Assembly (NCBI GenBank): GCA_022702085.1
Contig: JAKONF010000058.1
Coordinates: 1 to 8,235 of the forward strand
Direction: 5' to 3'
Origin: Rickettsiaceae bacterium
GTDB lineage: Bacteria; Pseudomonadota; Alphaproteobacteria; Rickettsiales; Rickettsiaceae
Length of the DNA: 8,235 bases
In this document: in pieces, positions 1 through 7,577 of the stretch
Position numbering within the stretch: position 1 is the first letter of the stretch
Layout: each line of letters starts with the position of its first letter
Position numbers and translations under genes: made by a program
The notes under the pieces: generated by a model
Told to the model about the DNA's origin: nothing
What the model saw: the letters and a program-made list of their open reading frames with translations, nothing else
The model's database searches: none

Positions 1-1
1 A

Positions 2-478
2 AATAGATTAGATATAACTGTCTCTGGTCCTAAAGGTAAATTATCAAAAACATTTAAAGGTGATATAAATATAAATATAGTTGATAACAAAATTCTGATA
101 GAGCCTTTAAACAAAGATAAATACACAAGGTCAATGTGGGGAACTATAAGAAGTATTATATCGTCAATGATTAAAGGTGTTAAAGAAGGATTTGTTAAAG
201 AATTAGAGGTCAATGGAGTTGGTTACAGAGCTGCTGTAAAAGGAAATTACCTTAATTTATCATTGGGTAAAAGTCACAATACTAAGATTCAAATACCCAA
301 TCTTGTAAAAGTTGAAACGCTCAAACAAAATATTATTTTGTTATCTGGACCAAATAAAGAGGCAATAGGTCAGTTCGCTTCTTTGGTGAAACAACAGAGA
401 CGCGTTGAACCTTATAAAGGTAAAGGTATAAAAGGCAAAAATGATTTCGTAGAGCGTAAAGAAGGCAAGAAAAATTAA
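2..478 (+). CDS. rplF: 50S ribosomal protein L6 (5' truncated by window edge)
   Basis: This is the large-subunit protein L6, which binds 23S rRNA near the factor-binding region. The frame is open from base 2 to the TAA at 476-478, giving 158 visible residues. The family is usually about 177 residues, so about 19 N-terminal residues lie outside the window. The first ATG inside the window (134, followed by WGTIRS) is an internal methionine, because the preceding codons read as normal L6 ([10 protein letters not shown] near the edge, then [18 protein letters not shown]). The second repeat domain is complete, with VNGVGYRA and the C-terminal [11 protein letters not shown]...RKEGKK signature. It is the first of the tightly packed spc-operon genes here; rplR follows after 14 bases. 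The family call is certain; only the start is missing. Confidence 0.97.
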   Translation, partial: NRLDITVSGPKGKLSKTFKGDININIVDNKILIEPLNKDKYTRSMWGTIRSIISSMIKGVKEGFVKELEVNGVGYRAAVKGNYLNLSLGKSHNTKIQIPNLVKVETLKQNIILLSGPNKEAIGQFASLVKQQRRVEPYKGKGIKGKNDFVERKEGKKN

Positions 479-492
479 AGGATTGACAAGAA

Positions 493-849
493 ATGCGTAC
501 CCCAAAACATAGATTTGATTTAAGAAAATTGAGAACTAGAAGCAAGATTTCAAAAGTTTCTGATAGACAAAGGTTGTCTGTCTTTAGGTCTAATCAGCAT
601 ATTTATGCTCAAATCATTGATGATAAAACATCCACTACTTTAGTTCATGCTTCAAGCTTAGATAAAGATCTAAAAAAACATAAGAAATCCAACTGTAATA
701 TAGAAATGGCTAAGAAGGTAGGTCAAATTGTTGCTGAAAGAGCTGAAAAAGCAGGGATAATCTATGTTGTTTATGATACTGGTGGTCGTAAATATCATGG
801 ACTAGTCAAAGCATTGGCAGAAGCTGCTAGAGAAAAATTAGAATTCTAA
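493..849 (+). CDS. rplR: 50S ribosomal protein L18
   Basis: L18 binds 5S rRNA and helps dock it into the central protuberance of the large subunit. The 118-residue product has the usual family length. It starts with a basic arm ([18 protein letters not shown]), then the core [18 protein letters not shown], and ends with [18 protein letters not shown], the classic L18 C-terminus. The usual DRGG turn reads DTGG here, a small deviation. An AGGA at 479-482, directly after the rplF stop, is the likely ribosome binding site, ten bases from the ATG. It lies between rplF and rpsE as in the standard spc operon. Confidence 0.97.
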   Translation: MRTPKHRFDLRKLRTRSKISKVSDRQRLSVFRSNQHIYAQIIDDKTSTTLVHASSLDKDLKKHKKSNCNIEMAKKVGQIVAERAEKAGIIYVVYDTGGRKYHGLVKALAEAAREKLEF

Positions 850-864
850 ATTAGGTATATTTTA

Positions 865-1377
865 ATGAACCAAAAAAATAATGAGGCATTTTCTGAAATT
901 TTAGTTGATGTTAATAGAGTCACCAAAGTTGTTAAAGGTGGTAGAAAATTTTCTTTTGCTGTGAAAATGGTTGTAGGCGACAAGGAAGGCAATGTTGGTC
1001 ATGGCCATGGTAAGGCCAAAGAGGTTACTGAAGCAAGAACGAAAGCTACTCAACAAGCAAAAAAAAATATGATTAAAGTTCCATTATATGATGGTAGAAC
1101 TATTCATCATGATGTAAAAGGAAAAAGCGGAGCTGCGGAAGTAGTTTTACGAAAAGCTGTTCCTGGAACTGGAATAATTGCTGGTGGTTCAATGAGAGCT
1201 ATATTAGAATTGTTAGGTGTTCATGATATTGTTGCTAAGTCAATTGGTTCTAATAATACATATGCTGTAATAAATGCAACCTTTGATGCATTAATTAGAC
1301 TTTCTTCTCCTAAAATGATATCAAGCAGAAGAGGTTTAAGTGCGCATGAAGTAATGACAAGACAGAATAAAATTTAA
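865..1377 (+). CDS. rpsE: 30S ribosomal protein S5
   Basis: S5 sits at the mRNA entry side of the small subunit and contributes to decoding fidelity. The 170-residue product has the N-terminal double-stranded-RNA-binding-like domain at about residues 10-75 ([20 protein letters not shown], then [16 protein letters not shown]). The C-terminal domain follows ([20 protein letters not shown] and [14 protein letters not shown]). It ends with [10 protein letters not shown]. The ATG at 865 is supported by AGGTAT at 853-858. The gene lies 15 bases after rplR and is followed by rpmD, as expected in the spc operon. Nothing suggests truncation. Confidence 0.97.
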   Translation: MNQKNNEAFSEILVDVNRVTKVVKGGRKFSFAVKMVVGDKEGNVGHGHGKAKEVTEARTKATQQAKKNMIKVPLYDGRTIHHDVKGKSGAAEVVLRKAVPGTGIIAGGSMRAILELLGVHDIVAKSIGSNNTYAVINATFDALIRLSSPKMISSRRGLSAHEVMTRQNKI

Positions 1378-1408
1378 ACTTATATATTTGATAAGAATAG
1401 GTATATTT

Positions 1409-1609
1409 ATGCAGGATTTTAGTAATGCACCTCAATTGAAAGTTACGCAAATAGCTAGCGTAATTGGTAGAAAACCTAATCAGAAAAAAACTCTAATAGG
1501 ACTTGGTTTGAATAAACTGAATAGAATTAGTCTTTTAAAAGACACGCCATCAATAAGAGGAATGATTGAAAGAGTAAAACATTTGGTTAAAACTGAAGTT
1601 GTTAATTGA
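1409..1609 (+). CDS. rpmD: 50S ribosomal protein L30
   Basis: L30 is a small large-subunit protein that binds 23S rRNA. I chose the ATG at 1409 over the in-frame TTG at 1388. It has AGGTAT at 1399-1404 at good spacing, gives 66 residues close to the family's usual length of about 60, and drops a non-conserved extension. Visible family features are [17 protein letters not shown] near the N-terminus, GLGLNKLNR in the middle, and [14 protein letters not shown] at the end. Its presence helps with taxonomy, because as I recall Anaplasmataceae lack rpmD whereas Rickettsiaceae keep it. The stop codon (1607-1609) overlaps the ribosome binding site of rplO. Confidence 0.95.
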   Translation: MQDFSNAPQLKVTQIASVIGRKPNQKKTLIGLGLNKLNRISLLKDTPSIRGMIERVKHLVKTEVVN

Positions 1610-1619
1610 GGTATTTATA

Positions 1620-2081
1620 ATGAAATTAAATGAATTATCCAATAATCACGGTGCTAAAAAAGTCGGAAAGCGACTAGGACGAGGTATTGGGAGTGGTAAA
1701 GGTAAAACATGTGGTAAAGGTGTTAAAGGACAAAAAGCCCGCGCTGGTGTTGCAATAAAAGGATTTGAAGGTGGGCAAACTCCTCTTAAAAAGAGACTTC
1801 CTAAACGTGGTTTCAACTGTCCAAGTAGAAGAGAAATACAAATAATTAACTTAGTCACTATAGATCGACTAATCGAAAAATATAATCTAAATAGTTCTGT
1901 AGTCATTAATAAGCAACTTCTAATAGATCTAAAAGCAATAAAAGACTTAAACAAACCGATAAAAATATTAGCTAATAAATCATCTTCTCAATTCAAGTTT
2001 TCAGTCATTGCTAATTACTATTCAGAATCAGCTAAAAGAATTATTGAAAACTCGGGTGGTAGAGCTATTTATGAGAAATAA
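1620..2081 (+). CDS. rplO: 50S ribosomal protein L15
   Basis: L15 is a late-assembling large-subunit protein that binds 23S rRNA. The ATG at 1620 gives 153 residues, the usual length. The upstream in-frame TTG at 1599 would overlap rpmD and add a meaningless extension. A GAGGTAT site at 1608-1614 overlaps the rpmD stop and supports 1620, which points to translational coupling of the two genes. The protein starts MKLNELSNN, where LNEL is the typical L15 opening. It then has the glycine/lysine-rich rRNA-binding segment at residues 20-41 ([10 protein letters not shown], then GVKGQKAR) and [18 protein letters not shown]. The C-terminal globular part ends [16 protein letters not shown], close to the expected AAxxIExAGG motif. 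Confidence 0.97.
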   Translation: MKLNELSNNHGAKKVGKRLGRGIGSGKGKTCGKGVKGQKARAGVAIKGFEGGQTPLKKRLPKRGFNCPSRREIQIINLVTIDRLIEKYNLNSSVVINKQLLIDLKAIKDLNKPIKILANKSSSQFKFSVIANYYSESAKRIIENSGGRAIYEK

Positions 2082-2093
2082 TTCTTATATTAT

Positions 2094-3398
2094 ATGTCAT
2101 TAAATAATAACGCAAAATCAAGTAGTGATCTAGGTTCTAGAATTTTTTTTACAGTAATTATTTTAGCTATTTGTAGATTTGGCTCATTCATACCTATAGC
2201 CGGTATAGATTCATTCGCGCTTAGCAGTATTGCGGAGCAGAATCAATCAGGAATACTAGGCATGTTTAATATGCTCTCAGGTGGTTCTTTGGGAAGGATG
2301 TCTATCTTTGCTTTGGCTATTATGCCATATATTACTGCTTCAATAATTATTCAGTTAATGTCTATTGCATACAAACCTCTTGAAAATTTAAAGAAAGAAG
2401 GAGAAGTAGGTAAAAAGAAAATTAATCAATTATCTCGCTATCTTACAGTTTTGCTAGCAGCATTTCAAGCCTATGGTATTGCTGTGGGTTTACAAAGTCT
2501 AACTACACAAGCTGGACCTGTAGTTATCGTTCCAGGTATGTTTTTTAAAATTACCACAGTGATTACTTTGATTGTAGGTACAATTTTACTAATGTGGCTT
2601 GGAGAACAAATCACAAGTAGAGGCATAGGTAATGGTTCATCATTAATAATCTTTATAGGTATAGTTTCAGGTGTGCCTAGTGCTTTGATCAGTGTGTTTG
2701 AGTTGTCTAGAAAAGGAGTCATGTCACCTATAACTGCATTATTGATTTGTATTGGTGTAATAACTACTATTGCTATAATAATTTTTTTTGAAAAAGCCCA
2801 AAGAAAAGTTCTAGTGCAATATCCCAAAAGACAAGTAGGTAATAAAATCTATGGTGGTGATTCTACTCATATGCCGTTGAAACTAAATACTGCTGGAGTT
2901 ATTCCACCAATATTTGCAAGTTCTATTTTATTGTTTCCTACAACTATTGCTAGTTTTACCAAAGATCATTCAGATTTTATGAACAAAATAATAGCTCATT
3001 TAGGTCATGGTAAACCACTATATATGATTTTATACGTAACCTTAATTTTATTTTTTAGTTTTTTTTACACAGCGGTAGTGTTTAATTCTGAAGAAACAGC
3101 TAATAATCTCAGAAAATATGGAGCTTATATTCCTGGTAGAAGACCAGGTACTAACACAGCAGAATATTTTGATTTTTTATTGGCTAGATTAACGGTGTTA
3201 GGTGGAATTTATTTAAGTGTCATCTGTATAGTTCCAGAAATATTGATGAATAAATATGCAATTGCTTTCTCATTAGGAGGAACAAGCTTTTTGATTGTAG
3301 TAAACGTAGTACTTGATACTTTTACTCAAATACAGACATATTTATTTAATAATAAATACGAGGGCTTAGTTAAGAAAATGAAGCTTAAAAATAGATAA
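2094..3398 (+). CDS. secY: Preprotein translocase subunit SecY
   Basis: SecY is the channel-forming subunit of the inner-membrane SecYEG translocon, which exports unfolded preproteins driven by SecA and inserts membrane proteins. The 434-residue length is typical. Visible landmarks are TM1 at about 16-36, the plug and TM2 region at 55-90 ([10 protein letters not shown]...[12 protein letters not shown]), [18 protein letters not shown] at 170-187, and PKRQVG followed by [16 protein letters not shown] at about 263-277. The conserved cytosolic loop 5 is at 341-356 ([16 protein letters not shown]), and TM10 follows at about 395-415. Ten membrane segments are expected and hydrophobic blocks match. 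The gene begins 12 bases after rplO with no evident Shine-Dalgarno, so it may rely on translational coupling. It ends four bases before adk. Later products in this window (the SH3 protein, the BamF-like lipoprotein) would use this channel. Confidence 0.98.
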   Translation: MSLNNNAKSSSDLGSRIFFTVIILAICRFGSFIPIAGIDSFALSSIAEQNQSGILGMFNMLSGGSLGRMSIFALAIMPYITASIIIQLMSIAYKPLENLKKEGEVGKKKINQLSRYLTVLLAAFQAYGIAVGLQSLTTQAGPVVIVPGMFFKITTVITLIVGTILLMWLGEQITSRGIGNGSSLIIFIGIVSGVPSALISVFELSRKGVMSPITALLICIGVITTIAIIIFFEKAQRKVLVQYPKRQVGNKIYGGDSTHMPLKLNTAGVIPPIFASSILLFPTTIASFTKDHSDFMNKIIAHLGHGKPLYMILYVTLILFFSFFYTAVVFNSEETANNLRKYGAYIPGRRPGTNTAEYFDFLLARLTVLGGIYLSVICIVPEILMNKYAIAFSLGGTSFLIVVNVVLDTFTQIQTYLFNNKYEGLVKKMKLKNR

Positions 3399-3402
3399 TT
3401 TT

Positions 3403-4041
3403 ATGATAATCATTTTGCTAGGTCTACCAGGTTCAGGAAAAGGTACTCAATCCCAATTTTTGCAACAACGCTTTAAATTATCTTACTTGTCCACAGGAGA
3501 TATATTGAGAAAGATGATAGCAAATAACTCTAGCAAAGGTAATGAAATAAATCAGTTCATTAAAGCTGGTAAGCTTGTACCAAGTAATTTAATCAATCAG
3601 ATAGTTAAAAAATTTTTTGATACTAGTGAGAAAGATATCAATTATTTATTAGATGGCTACCCAAGAAATTTGGAGCAAGCTGAGTTTTTATCTAATGTGA
3701 CGAAAGTGTCTTTGAGAGTAGTTTATTTTGAAATAGACGAAAACACAGTGATCAAAAGAATTAGTGGTAGATTTAACTGCTCTAATTGTGGAGCAATATA
3801 TAATGAATGGTACGATAACACTATTATTGAAAATGTTTGCGATATATGTCAAGAGACACATTTCAATCGCAGAGATGACGATAATGCAGATATTGTATCA
3901 AAAAGAATAATTGAGTATAAAAATGAAATATTTCCATTAGTTGAGTATTACAAAAAATTAAACTTATTAAATGTTGTTGATGCTAATAGAATTAAGGAAG
4001 AAATATCAAGCGAATTAGTAGACATACTAAAAATGATTTGA
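3403..4041 (+). CDS. adk: Adenylate kinase, zinc-type LID
   Basis: Adenylate kinase interconverts ATP + AMP and 2 ADP in the cytoplasm. The 212-residue product has the P-loop GLPGSGKGT at residues 7-15, the AMP-binding STGDILR at 30-36, and DGYPRN at 84-89. The arginine and aspartate segment RRDDD lies at 156-160. The LID domain carries four cysteines, at 126, 129, 146 and 149 (C-X2-C-X16-C-X2-C). This is the structural zinc site known from Gram-positive and rickettsial enzymes, in place of the hydrogen-bond network of E. coli Adk. The second P-loop residue is Leu rather than the common Pro (GLPG for GPPG). The gene is four bases downstream of secY, the usual alphaproteobacterial position. 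Confidence 0.97.
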   Translation: MIIILLGLPGSGKGTQSQFLQQRFKLSYLSTGDILRKMIANNSSKGNEINQFIKAGKLVPSNLINQIVKKFFDTSEKDINYLLDGYPRNLEQAEFLSNVTKVSLRVVYFEIDENTVIKRISGRFNCSNCGAIYNEWYDNTIIENVCDICQETHFNRRDDDNADIVSKRIIEYKNEIFPLVEYYKKLNLLNVVDANRIKEEISSELVDILKMI

Positions 4042-4101
4042 CTTTATTCAATATTTTTATATTATTCCTTTTTCATTATTATTTATTTTCGGAGATTATT
4101 T

Positions 4102-4479
4102 GTGGCTAGAATTGTGAATGTTAATATACCACCAAATAAAAGATTGGTGATTAGTTTGACTTATATACATGGGATTGGCAATACTTTAGCTCAAAAAATT
4201 TGTCAACTTACGCAAATTTCAGAAAATAAAAAAGTTAAAGATCTCAATGATCAAGAATTAATTAAAATCCGTAGTACTATAGAAAGTGAATTTAAGGTTG
4301 AAGGCGACTTAAGGCGCGAAGTAGAACTAAACATCAAAAAAAAGAAAGATAATCGTTCATACGAAGGTCTCAGACACATCGCTGGCTTACCAGTGAATGG
4401 ACAAAGAACTAGTTCGAATGCTAGAACAAGAAAAGGTAAAGCCGTTCCCATTGCCGGCAAGAAAAAAGTCACGAAGTAA
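4102..4479 (+). CDS. rpsM: 30S ribosomal protein S13 (GTG start)
   Basis: S13 lies in the head of the small subunit and contacts the P-site tRNA and bridge B1. The 125-residue product begins at a GTG at 4102, supported by GGAG at 4091-4094, seven bases upstream. This start yields (M)[13 protein letters not shown], which matches the canonical S13 N-terminus, so GTG is well supported. The helix-two-turn-helix segment [15 protein letters not shown] and the C-terminal [13 protein letters not shown]...NARTRKGK tail are both present. It opens the alpha-operon part of the cluster, separated from adk by a 60-base pyrimidine-rich spacer. rpmJ, which some genomes have before rpsM, is absent here. Confidence 0.97.
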   Translation: MARIVNVNIPPNKRLVISLTYIHGIGNTLAQKICQLTQISENKKVKDLNDQELIKIRSTIESEFKVEGDLRREVELNIKKKKDNRSYEGLRHIAGLPVNGQRTSSNARTRKGKAVPIAGKKKVTK

Positions 4480-4501
4480 CAAGACAAAGATAGGTATATA
4501 A

Positions 4502-4873
4502 ATGGCCATAAAGAAGAAGATTATTAGCTTAGGTATTGTGCATATCAAAGCAACGTTTAATAACACGATTGTTACTGTTACCGATATACAAGGAAATGTG
4601 ATATCTAGTTGTTCTGCTGGAGAACTTGGATTTAAAGGAGCTAAAAAAGCTACTCCCTATGCTGCTCAATTGACTGTTGCCAAAGCATTAGAACGCGCTA
4701 AATTATGTTGTGATTTAAGAACTATTTCAATTGAAGTGAGTGGATCGGGCATGCAGAGAGAACACGCTATTAGAAAAGCATTTGATGAAGGTAATTACAT
4801 TATTACTTCGATTACCGATGTTTGTAAAGTTCCCCATAATGGTGTTAGAGCTCCTAAAAGAAGAAGAGTATAG
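4502..4873 (+). CDS. rpsK: 30S ribosomal protein S11
   Basis: S11 forms part of the platform of the small subunit near the mRNA exit and the E site. The product has 123 residues, a little short of the usual 127-129 because the N-terminal tail is short. Core motifs are present: [18 protein letters not shown], then [14 protein letters not shown], then [23 protein letters not shown] as the typical end. The middle is more divergent than usual. The normal Y-G-L/M before the TISI strand reads CCDL, and the GPG turn reads GSG (residues about 71-85). The ATG at 4502 has AGGTAT at 4492-4497. The UAG stop runs into the AGGA site of rpoA, suggesting coupled translation. Confidence 0.96.
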   Translation: MAIKKKIISLGIVHIKATFNNTIVTVTDIQGNVISSCSAGELGFKGAKKATPYAAQLTVAKALERAKLCCDLRTISIEVSGSGMQREHAIRKAFDEGNYIITSITDVCKVPHNGVRAPKRRRV

Positions 4874-4883
4874 GAAATAAATA

Positions 4884-5894
4884 ATGGCAAATTTGAATAT
4901 AAATTGGACTTCTTTGATCAAGCCTGCAAAGTTAACTTATGAAAATATAGGTGACAATATTAGCAAAGTTACTGCTGAACCCTTAGAAAGAGGTTTTGGA
5001 TTAACTATAGGAAATTCTCTACGTAGAGTATTATTGTCATCTTTACAAGGAGCTGCTATTACTTCATTTAAAATCCCTGGCATTTTGCATGAATTTTCCT
5101 CAATACCAGGAGTAAAAGAAGATGTTGTTGACATAATTCTAAATATTAAGGGTATAGCAGTCAAAATGCTAGTCTCTGAGAAGAGAAATATAAGAATAAA
5201 TGTTACTGGACCATGTTCTGTAACAGCTGGAATGATCGAAACTAGCCATGATGTTGAAATTATGAACCCAAATCATATCATATGTACTTTGGAAAAAGGT
5301 TCAAAATTAGAAATAGAACTAACTTGCGAAGTAGGTAAGGGTTATGTTCCTGCTAAAAATCATAATAAAGATCTGGCGATAGGTGTGATTCCTGTTGATG
5401 CTATATTTAGTCCAATAAAGAAAGTAGCATATAGTGTAGAAGACAAACGTGTAGGTCAAGTTACTGATTACGATAAGTTACTGATGACTATTGAAACAAA
5501 TGGTACTATATCTCCTGAAATCGCTTTAGCGTTAGCTGCAAGGATTTTGCAAGATCAGTTTCAGCCATTCATTACTTTTGAAGATGAAGATGAAGATAAA
5601 CAGGATAAATTAGAAGAACTTCCATTTAATCCAATTTTACTTAAGAAAGTAGATGAGTTAGAATTATCTGTTAGATCGATGAATTGTTTAAAAAATGATA
5701 ATATAGTTTATATTGGTGATCTAGTGAGTAAAACTGAAGCTGAGATGCTAAGAACTCAAAATTTTGGTAGAAAATCTTTGAATGAGATTAAAGATATACT
5801 GGTTCAAATGGGTTTAAAATTTGGTATGGAGATTTCAGGTTGGCCACCTGTTAATTTAGAGGAACTATCTAAAAGATATGAAGATCCATATTAA
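4884..5894 (+). CDS. rpoA: DNA-directed RNA polymerase subunit alpha
   Basis: Alpha dimerises to start assembly of the beta and beta' subunits, and its C-terminal domain contacts promoter DNA and activators. The 336-residue length is normal. The N-terminal domain runs from about 1 to 230 and contains [20 protein letters not shown] at 33-52. An acidic flexible linker follows (EDEDED, about 233-238). The C-terminal domain at about 250-320 carries [15 protein letters not shown], with the DNA-binding arginine at 264 equivalent to E. coli R265. It also carries [11 protein letters not shown], and the protein ends SKRYEDPY. The sequence is strikingly close to Rickettsia RpoA as I remember it (TAGMIET, [13 protein letters not shown]), the best taxonomic clue in the window. 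AGGA at 4872-4875 overlaps the rpsK stop and supports the ATG. Confidence 0.98.
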   Translation: MANLNINWTSLIKPAKLTYENIGDNISKVTAEPLERGFGLTIGNSLRRVLLSSLQGAAITSFKIPGILHEFSSIPGVKEDVVDIILNIKGIAVKMLVSEKRNIRINVTGPCSVTAGMIETSHDVEIMNPNHIICTLEKGSKLEIELTCEVGKGYVPAKNHNKDLAIGVIPVDAIFSPIKKVAYSVEDKRVGQVTDYDKLLMTIETNGTISPEIALALAARILQDQFQPFITFEDEDEDKQDKLEELPFNPILLKKVDELELSVRSMNCLKNDNIVYIGDLVSKTEAEMLRTQNFGRKSLNEIKDILVQMGLKFGMEISGWPPVNLEELSKRYEDPY

Positions 5895-5962
5895 GACATA
5901 ACAAATTCGTCGATATTAGACATCTATATTGTTTAAAGTCAAATTAATGTAAGGTAAGCAAA

Positions 5963-6376
5963 ATGCGTCATAGAATTAGTGGAAGAAAATTAAACAGAAC
6001 TAGCAGTCATAGAAAATCTATGCTAGCAAATATGGCAATAGCACTTGTTATTAATGAGCAGATATGTACTACGCTACCCAAAGCTAAAGAGCTAAGACCC
6101 TATATAGAACGTTTAGTAACTAAAGCAAAAAATCCTGATCTAAGTTCTAGGCGCAGAATACATTCCATAATTAAAGATAATTTAGTTGTTGAAAAACTAA
6201 TTAAAATAATTGGTACTAGATATATTGCTCGTCCTGGTGGCTATACAAGAATATTAAAAGCTGGGCCTAGGCATGGCGATAATGCTCCCATAGCGTACAT
6301 AGAATTTGTAGATAGAGACATAAATGCTAAAGGTAGTATGAGTAATAACTCTGCAAATGCTAAAGAAATTATATAA
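5963..6376 (+). CDS. rplQ: 50S ribosomal protein L17
   Basis: L17 is a large-subunit protein near the peptide exit tunnel. The 137-residue product opens with the invariant [20 protein letters not shown]. It continues with [21 protein letters not shown] and [20 protein letters not shown], then IEFVDRD. A tail of about 22 residues rich in Asn, Ser and Ala follows the conserved core, as in many alphaproteobacterial L17 proteins. AGGTAA at 5952-5957 supports the ATG at 5963. The gene closes the classical alpha operon, 68 bases after rpoA. I see no convincing terminator or promoter in that gap, so co-transcription is likely. Confidence 0.97.
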   Translation: MRHRISGRKLNRTSSHRKSMLANMAIALVINEQICTTLPKAKELRPYIERLVTKAKNPDLSSRRRIHSIIKDNLVVEKLIKIIGTRYIARPGGYTRILKAGPRHGDNAPIAYIEFVDRDINAKGSMSNNSANAKEII

Positions 6377-6409
6377 GAAATCATTTTAAATTATAAAGAA
6401 TTGTAAATT

Positions 6410-6685
6410 ATGGCTAATCATCTATCAGCTGAAAAAGCTACTAGGCAAAATATCAAAAAGAATGCTATCAATAAAAGTAGAAATAGCAAAATTAAAACAT
6501 ATATAAAGAAAGTATTGCAAGCTGTTGAGTCAGGAGATACTGTGATCGCTAAAAATGCATTGGTTGAAGCGCAATCTCAGATAGCTAAAGGAGCAGCCAA
6601 AAATATTATGAAAAATAATACTGCTTCCCGAAAAATTAGTCGTTTAGCTGCCAAAGTTAAAAATATGTCTGATAATAAAGTATGA
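6410..6685 (+). CDS. rpsT: 30S ribosomal protein S20
   Basis: S20 is a primary 16S rRNA-binding protein at the bottom of the small subunit and is made of long basic helices. The 91-residue product begins MANHLSAEKATRQNIKKNAI, where MANH-SA-KA-RQ is the standard S20 opening. It ends with NNTASRKISRLAAKVK, matching the family's K-TASRK-SRL motif, and it is lysine-rich throughout. It starts 33 bases after rplQ on the same strand with only a weak AAAGAA upstream as ribosome binding site. rpsT is not part of the classical spc/alpha operons and is usually a single gene elsewhere (near dnaA in many proteobacteria), so its position here is a lineage-specific linkage. It may be read from the upstream operon. 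Confidence 0.95.
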   Translation: MANHLSAEKATRQNIKKNAINKSRNSKIKTYIKKVLQAVESGDTVIAKNALVEAQSQIAKGAAKNIMKNNTASRKISRLAAKVKNMSDNKV

Positions 6686-6700
6686 TTTGAGTGACTTTAT

Positions 6701-6722
6701 ATTATAAGAAAATTTTTATAAT
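6701..6722 (+). terminator. Possible weak AT-only hairpin after rpsT
   Basis: ATTATAA (6701-6707) pairs with TTATAAT (6716-6722), and the stem can extend inward by a G-U and an A-U pair. It lies 15 bases after the rpsT stop and contains a run of five T within and beside the 3' arm. There is no G-C pair in the stem and no strong U-tract after it, so it could be chance in AT-rich DNA. It is the only candidate for the end of the ribosomal transcript. Confidence 0.25.
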
Positions 6723-6737
6723 TTATACTTATTGCCA

Positions 6738-6766
6738 TTTCGATTCATGCTGTGTTTAAATATAAT
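6738..6766 (+). promoter_or_regulatory. Possible promoter before the SH3-domain gene
   Basis: A perfect TATAAT sits at 6761-6766 within the 95-base gap after rpsT. The hexamer 17 bases upstream (6738-6743, TTTCGA) is a poor match to a -35 box. If the element is used, transcription would start near 6773, leaving fewer than ten bases before the ATG at 6781. That means either near-leaderless initiation or a later start codon. In DNA this AT-rich a TATAAT is expected by chance, so confidence is low. Confidence 0.22.
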
Positions 6767-6780
6767 TATATGAAATTTTA

Positions 6781-7494
6781 ATGAACTACAAAAATATTAT
6801 ATTACTTTCTATATTTTTGTTCAAAATTTCTAATTCAATACGCTATGAAAATAAATTAAAACATCATAATTTTTTACTCTCCACTAATGTATCCAGGATT
6901 TTATCATTTATTAAGTTGATAAGCTTTATTTCAATTATCAATAATAAATCTGAAAAGAAAATTCTCAAATACATATTTGCTCAATGTATTTTAAGTAAAC
7001 TAATTAATATTACAAATACAAGAACAATAATAATTCTACTATCTGCTTTATTTTTTACTACGTCTATTTTTGCGGGTGGCAAAAAATTGTCCTTACCAAG
7101 ATTTGCTTCAGTAAAAGCTAATGAGGTCAATGCTAGAAATGGACCAGCTATCAAAAGTCCAATTGAATGGATATTTGTAAAAAAAGGTGAACCCATCGAA
7201 ATTATAGATGAATATGAACAATGGCGTAAAATTCGTGATGTTCATGGTGAAGGTGGATGGGTACATGCAAGTGTTTTATCAGGTAAAAGATATGTGATTG
7301 TAAACAGTAGAGAAATTATATTTCTGTACAAAAATCCACAAAACAATAGTGACAGAGTTGCAAAAATTTATCCAGAAGTAAGGTGCCAATTAATTAAATG
7401 CAAAGAGAAATGGTGTAAAGTTCAATGTAATTCTTGTAATGGTTGGATTGCCAAAAAACAAATTTGGGGAGTGTATGAACATGAATTCATGTAA
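6781..7494 (+). CDS. Periplasmic two-SH3-domain protein (SH3_4-like), start uncertain
   Basis: The C-terminal part (residues about 104-232 of this frame) is a tandem bacterial SH3 protein common in alphaproteobacteria. The first SH3 unit has VNARNGPAIKSPIEWIFVKK, then WRKIRDVHGEGGWVHASVLSG. The second covers about 177-232, with AKIYPEVRCQLIK, then NGWIAKKQIWGVY. Such domains bind peptidoglycan or envelope partners; the exact role is unknown. A convincing signal peptide (TRTIIILLSALFFTTSIFA, cleavage before GGKK) lies at residues 80-98, not at the N-terminus. The only in-frame ATG is 6781, which adds 79 Ile/Asn/Lys-rich residues with two more hydrophobic stretches and has no Shine-Dalgarno. 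Alternatives are TTG at 6916 or a rare ATT at 7009, which would leave a normal signal peptide. The frame has no stop across the leader. Five cysteines cluster at 202-219. The gene is convergent with the lspA pair. Confidence 0.8.
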   Translation: MNYKNIILLSIFLFKISNSIRYENKLKHHNFLLSTNVSRILSFIKLISFISIINNKSEKKILKYIFAQCILSKLINITNTRTIIILLSALFFTTSIFAGGKKLSLPRFASVKANEVNARNGPAIKSPIEWIFVKKGEPIEIIDEYEQWRKIRDVHGEGGWVHASVLSGKRYVIVNSREIIFLYKNPQNNSDRVAKIYPEVRCQLIKCKEKWCKVQCNSCNGWIAKKQIWGVYEHEFM

Positions 7495-7496
7495 TG

Positions 7497-7551
7497 GATA
7501 TGTTTATTGTTGATAACATATCTTTATCGTTATGCTAAAATAATAAAGATA
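7497..7551. terminator. Possible bidirectional terminator between convergent genes
   Basis: Two mutually exclusive stems fall between the SH3 gene and the convergent lipoprotein gene. GATATGTT (7497-7504) pairs with AACATATC (7515-7522) across a ten-base loop and is followed by TTT. TATCTTTAT (7519-7527) pairs with ATAAAGATA (7543-7551) across a 15-base loop. The first starts two bases after the SH3 stop. The U-tracts are short and the stems AT-rich, so they are plausible but not compelling. Either could serve both strands. Confidence 0.35.
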
Positions 7552-7577
7552 AATATTTAATGGAAGCTCAATATAAA

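Noticed and set aside
134..136. ATG 134 as the start of rplF
   Set aside because: Upstream codons to base 2 read as L6 sequence; this is an internal methionine of a gene cut by the window edge.
1388..1408. TTG-initiated N-terminal extension of rpmD
   Set aside because: ATG 1409 has a properly spaced AGGTAT and gives the normal L30 length; the extension is not conserved.
1599..1619. TTG-initiated extension of rplO overlapping rpmD
   Set aside because: ATG 1620 has a GAGGTAT site and gives the standard MKLNEL opening and the normal 153-residue length.
1646..1954. 102-codon - strand ORF opposite rplO, and similar - strand ORFs opposite secY, rpsM, rpoA and the SH3 gene
   Set aside because: All lie antisense to well-recognised genes, show no recognisable domain, and lack a ribosome binding site.
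6984..6998. ATG at 6984 as a frameshifted original start of the SH3 protein
   Set aside because: It is in another frame and reaches a stop after four codons; more than one change would be needed to join the signal peptide.
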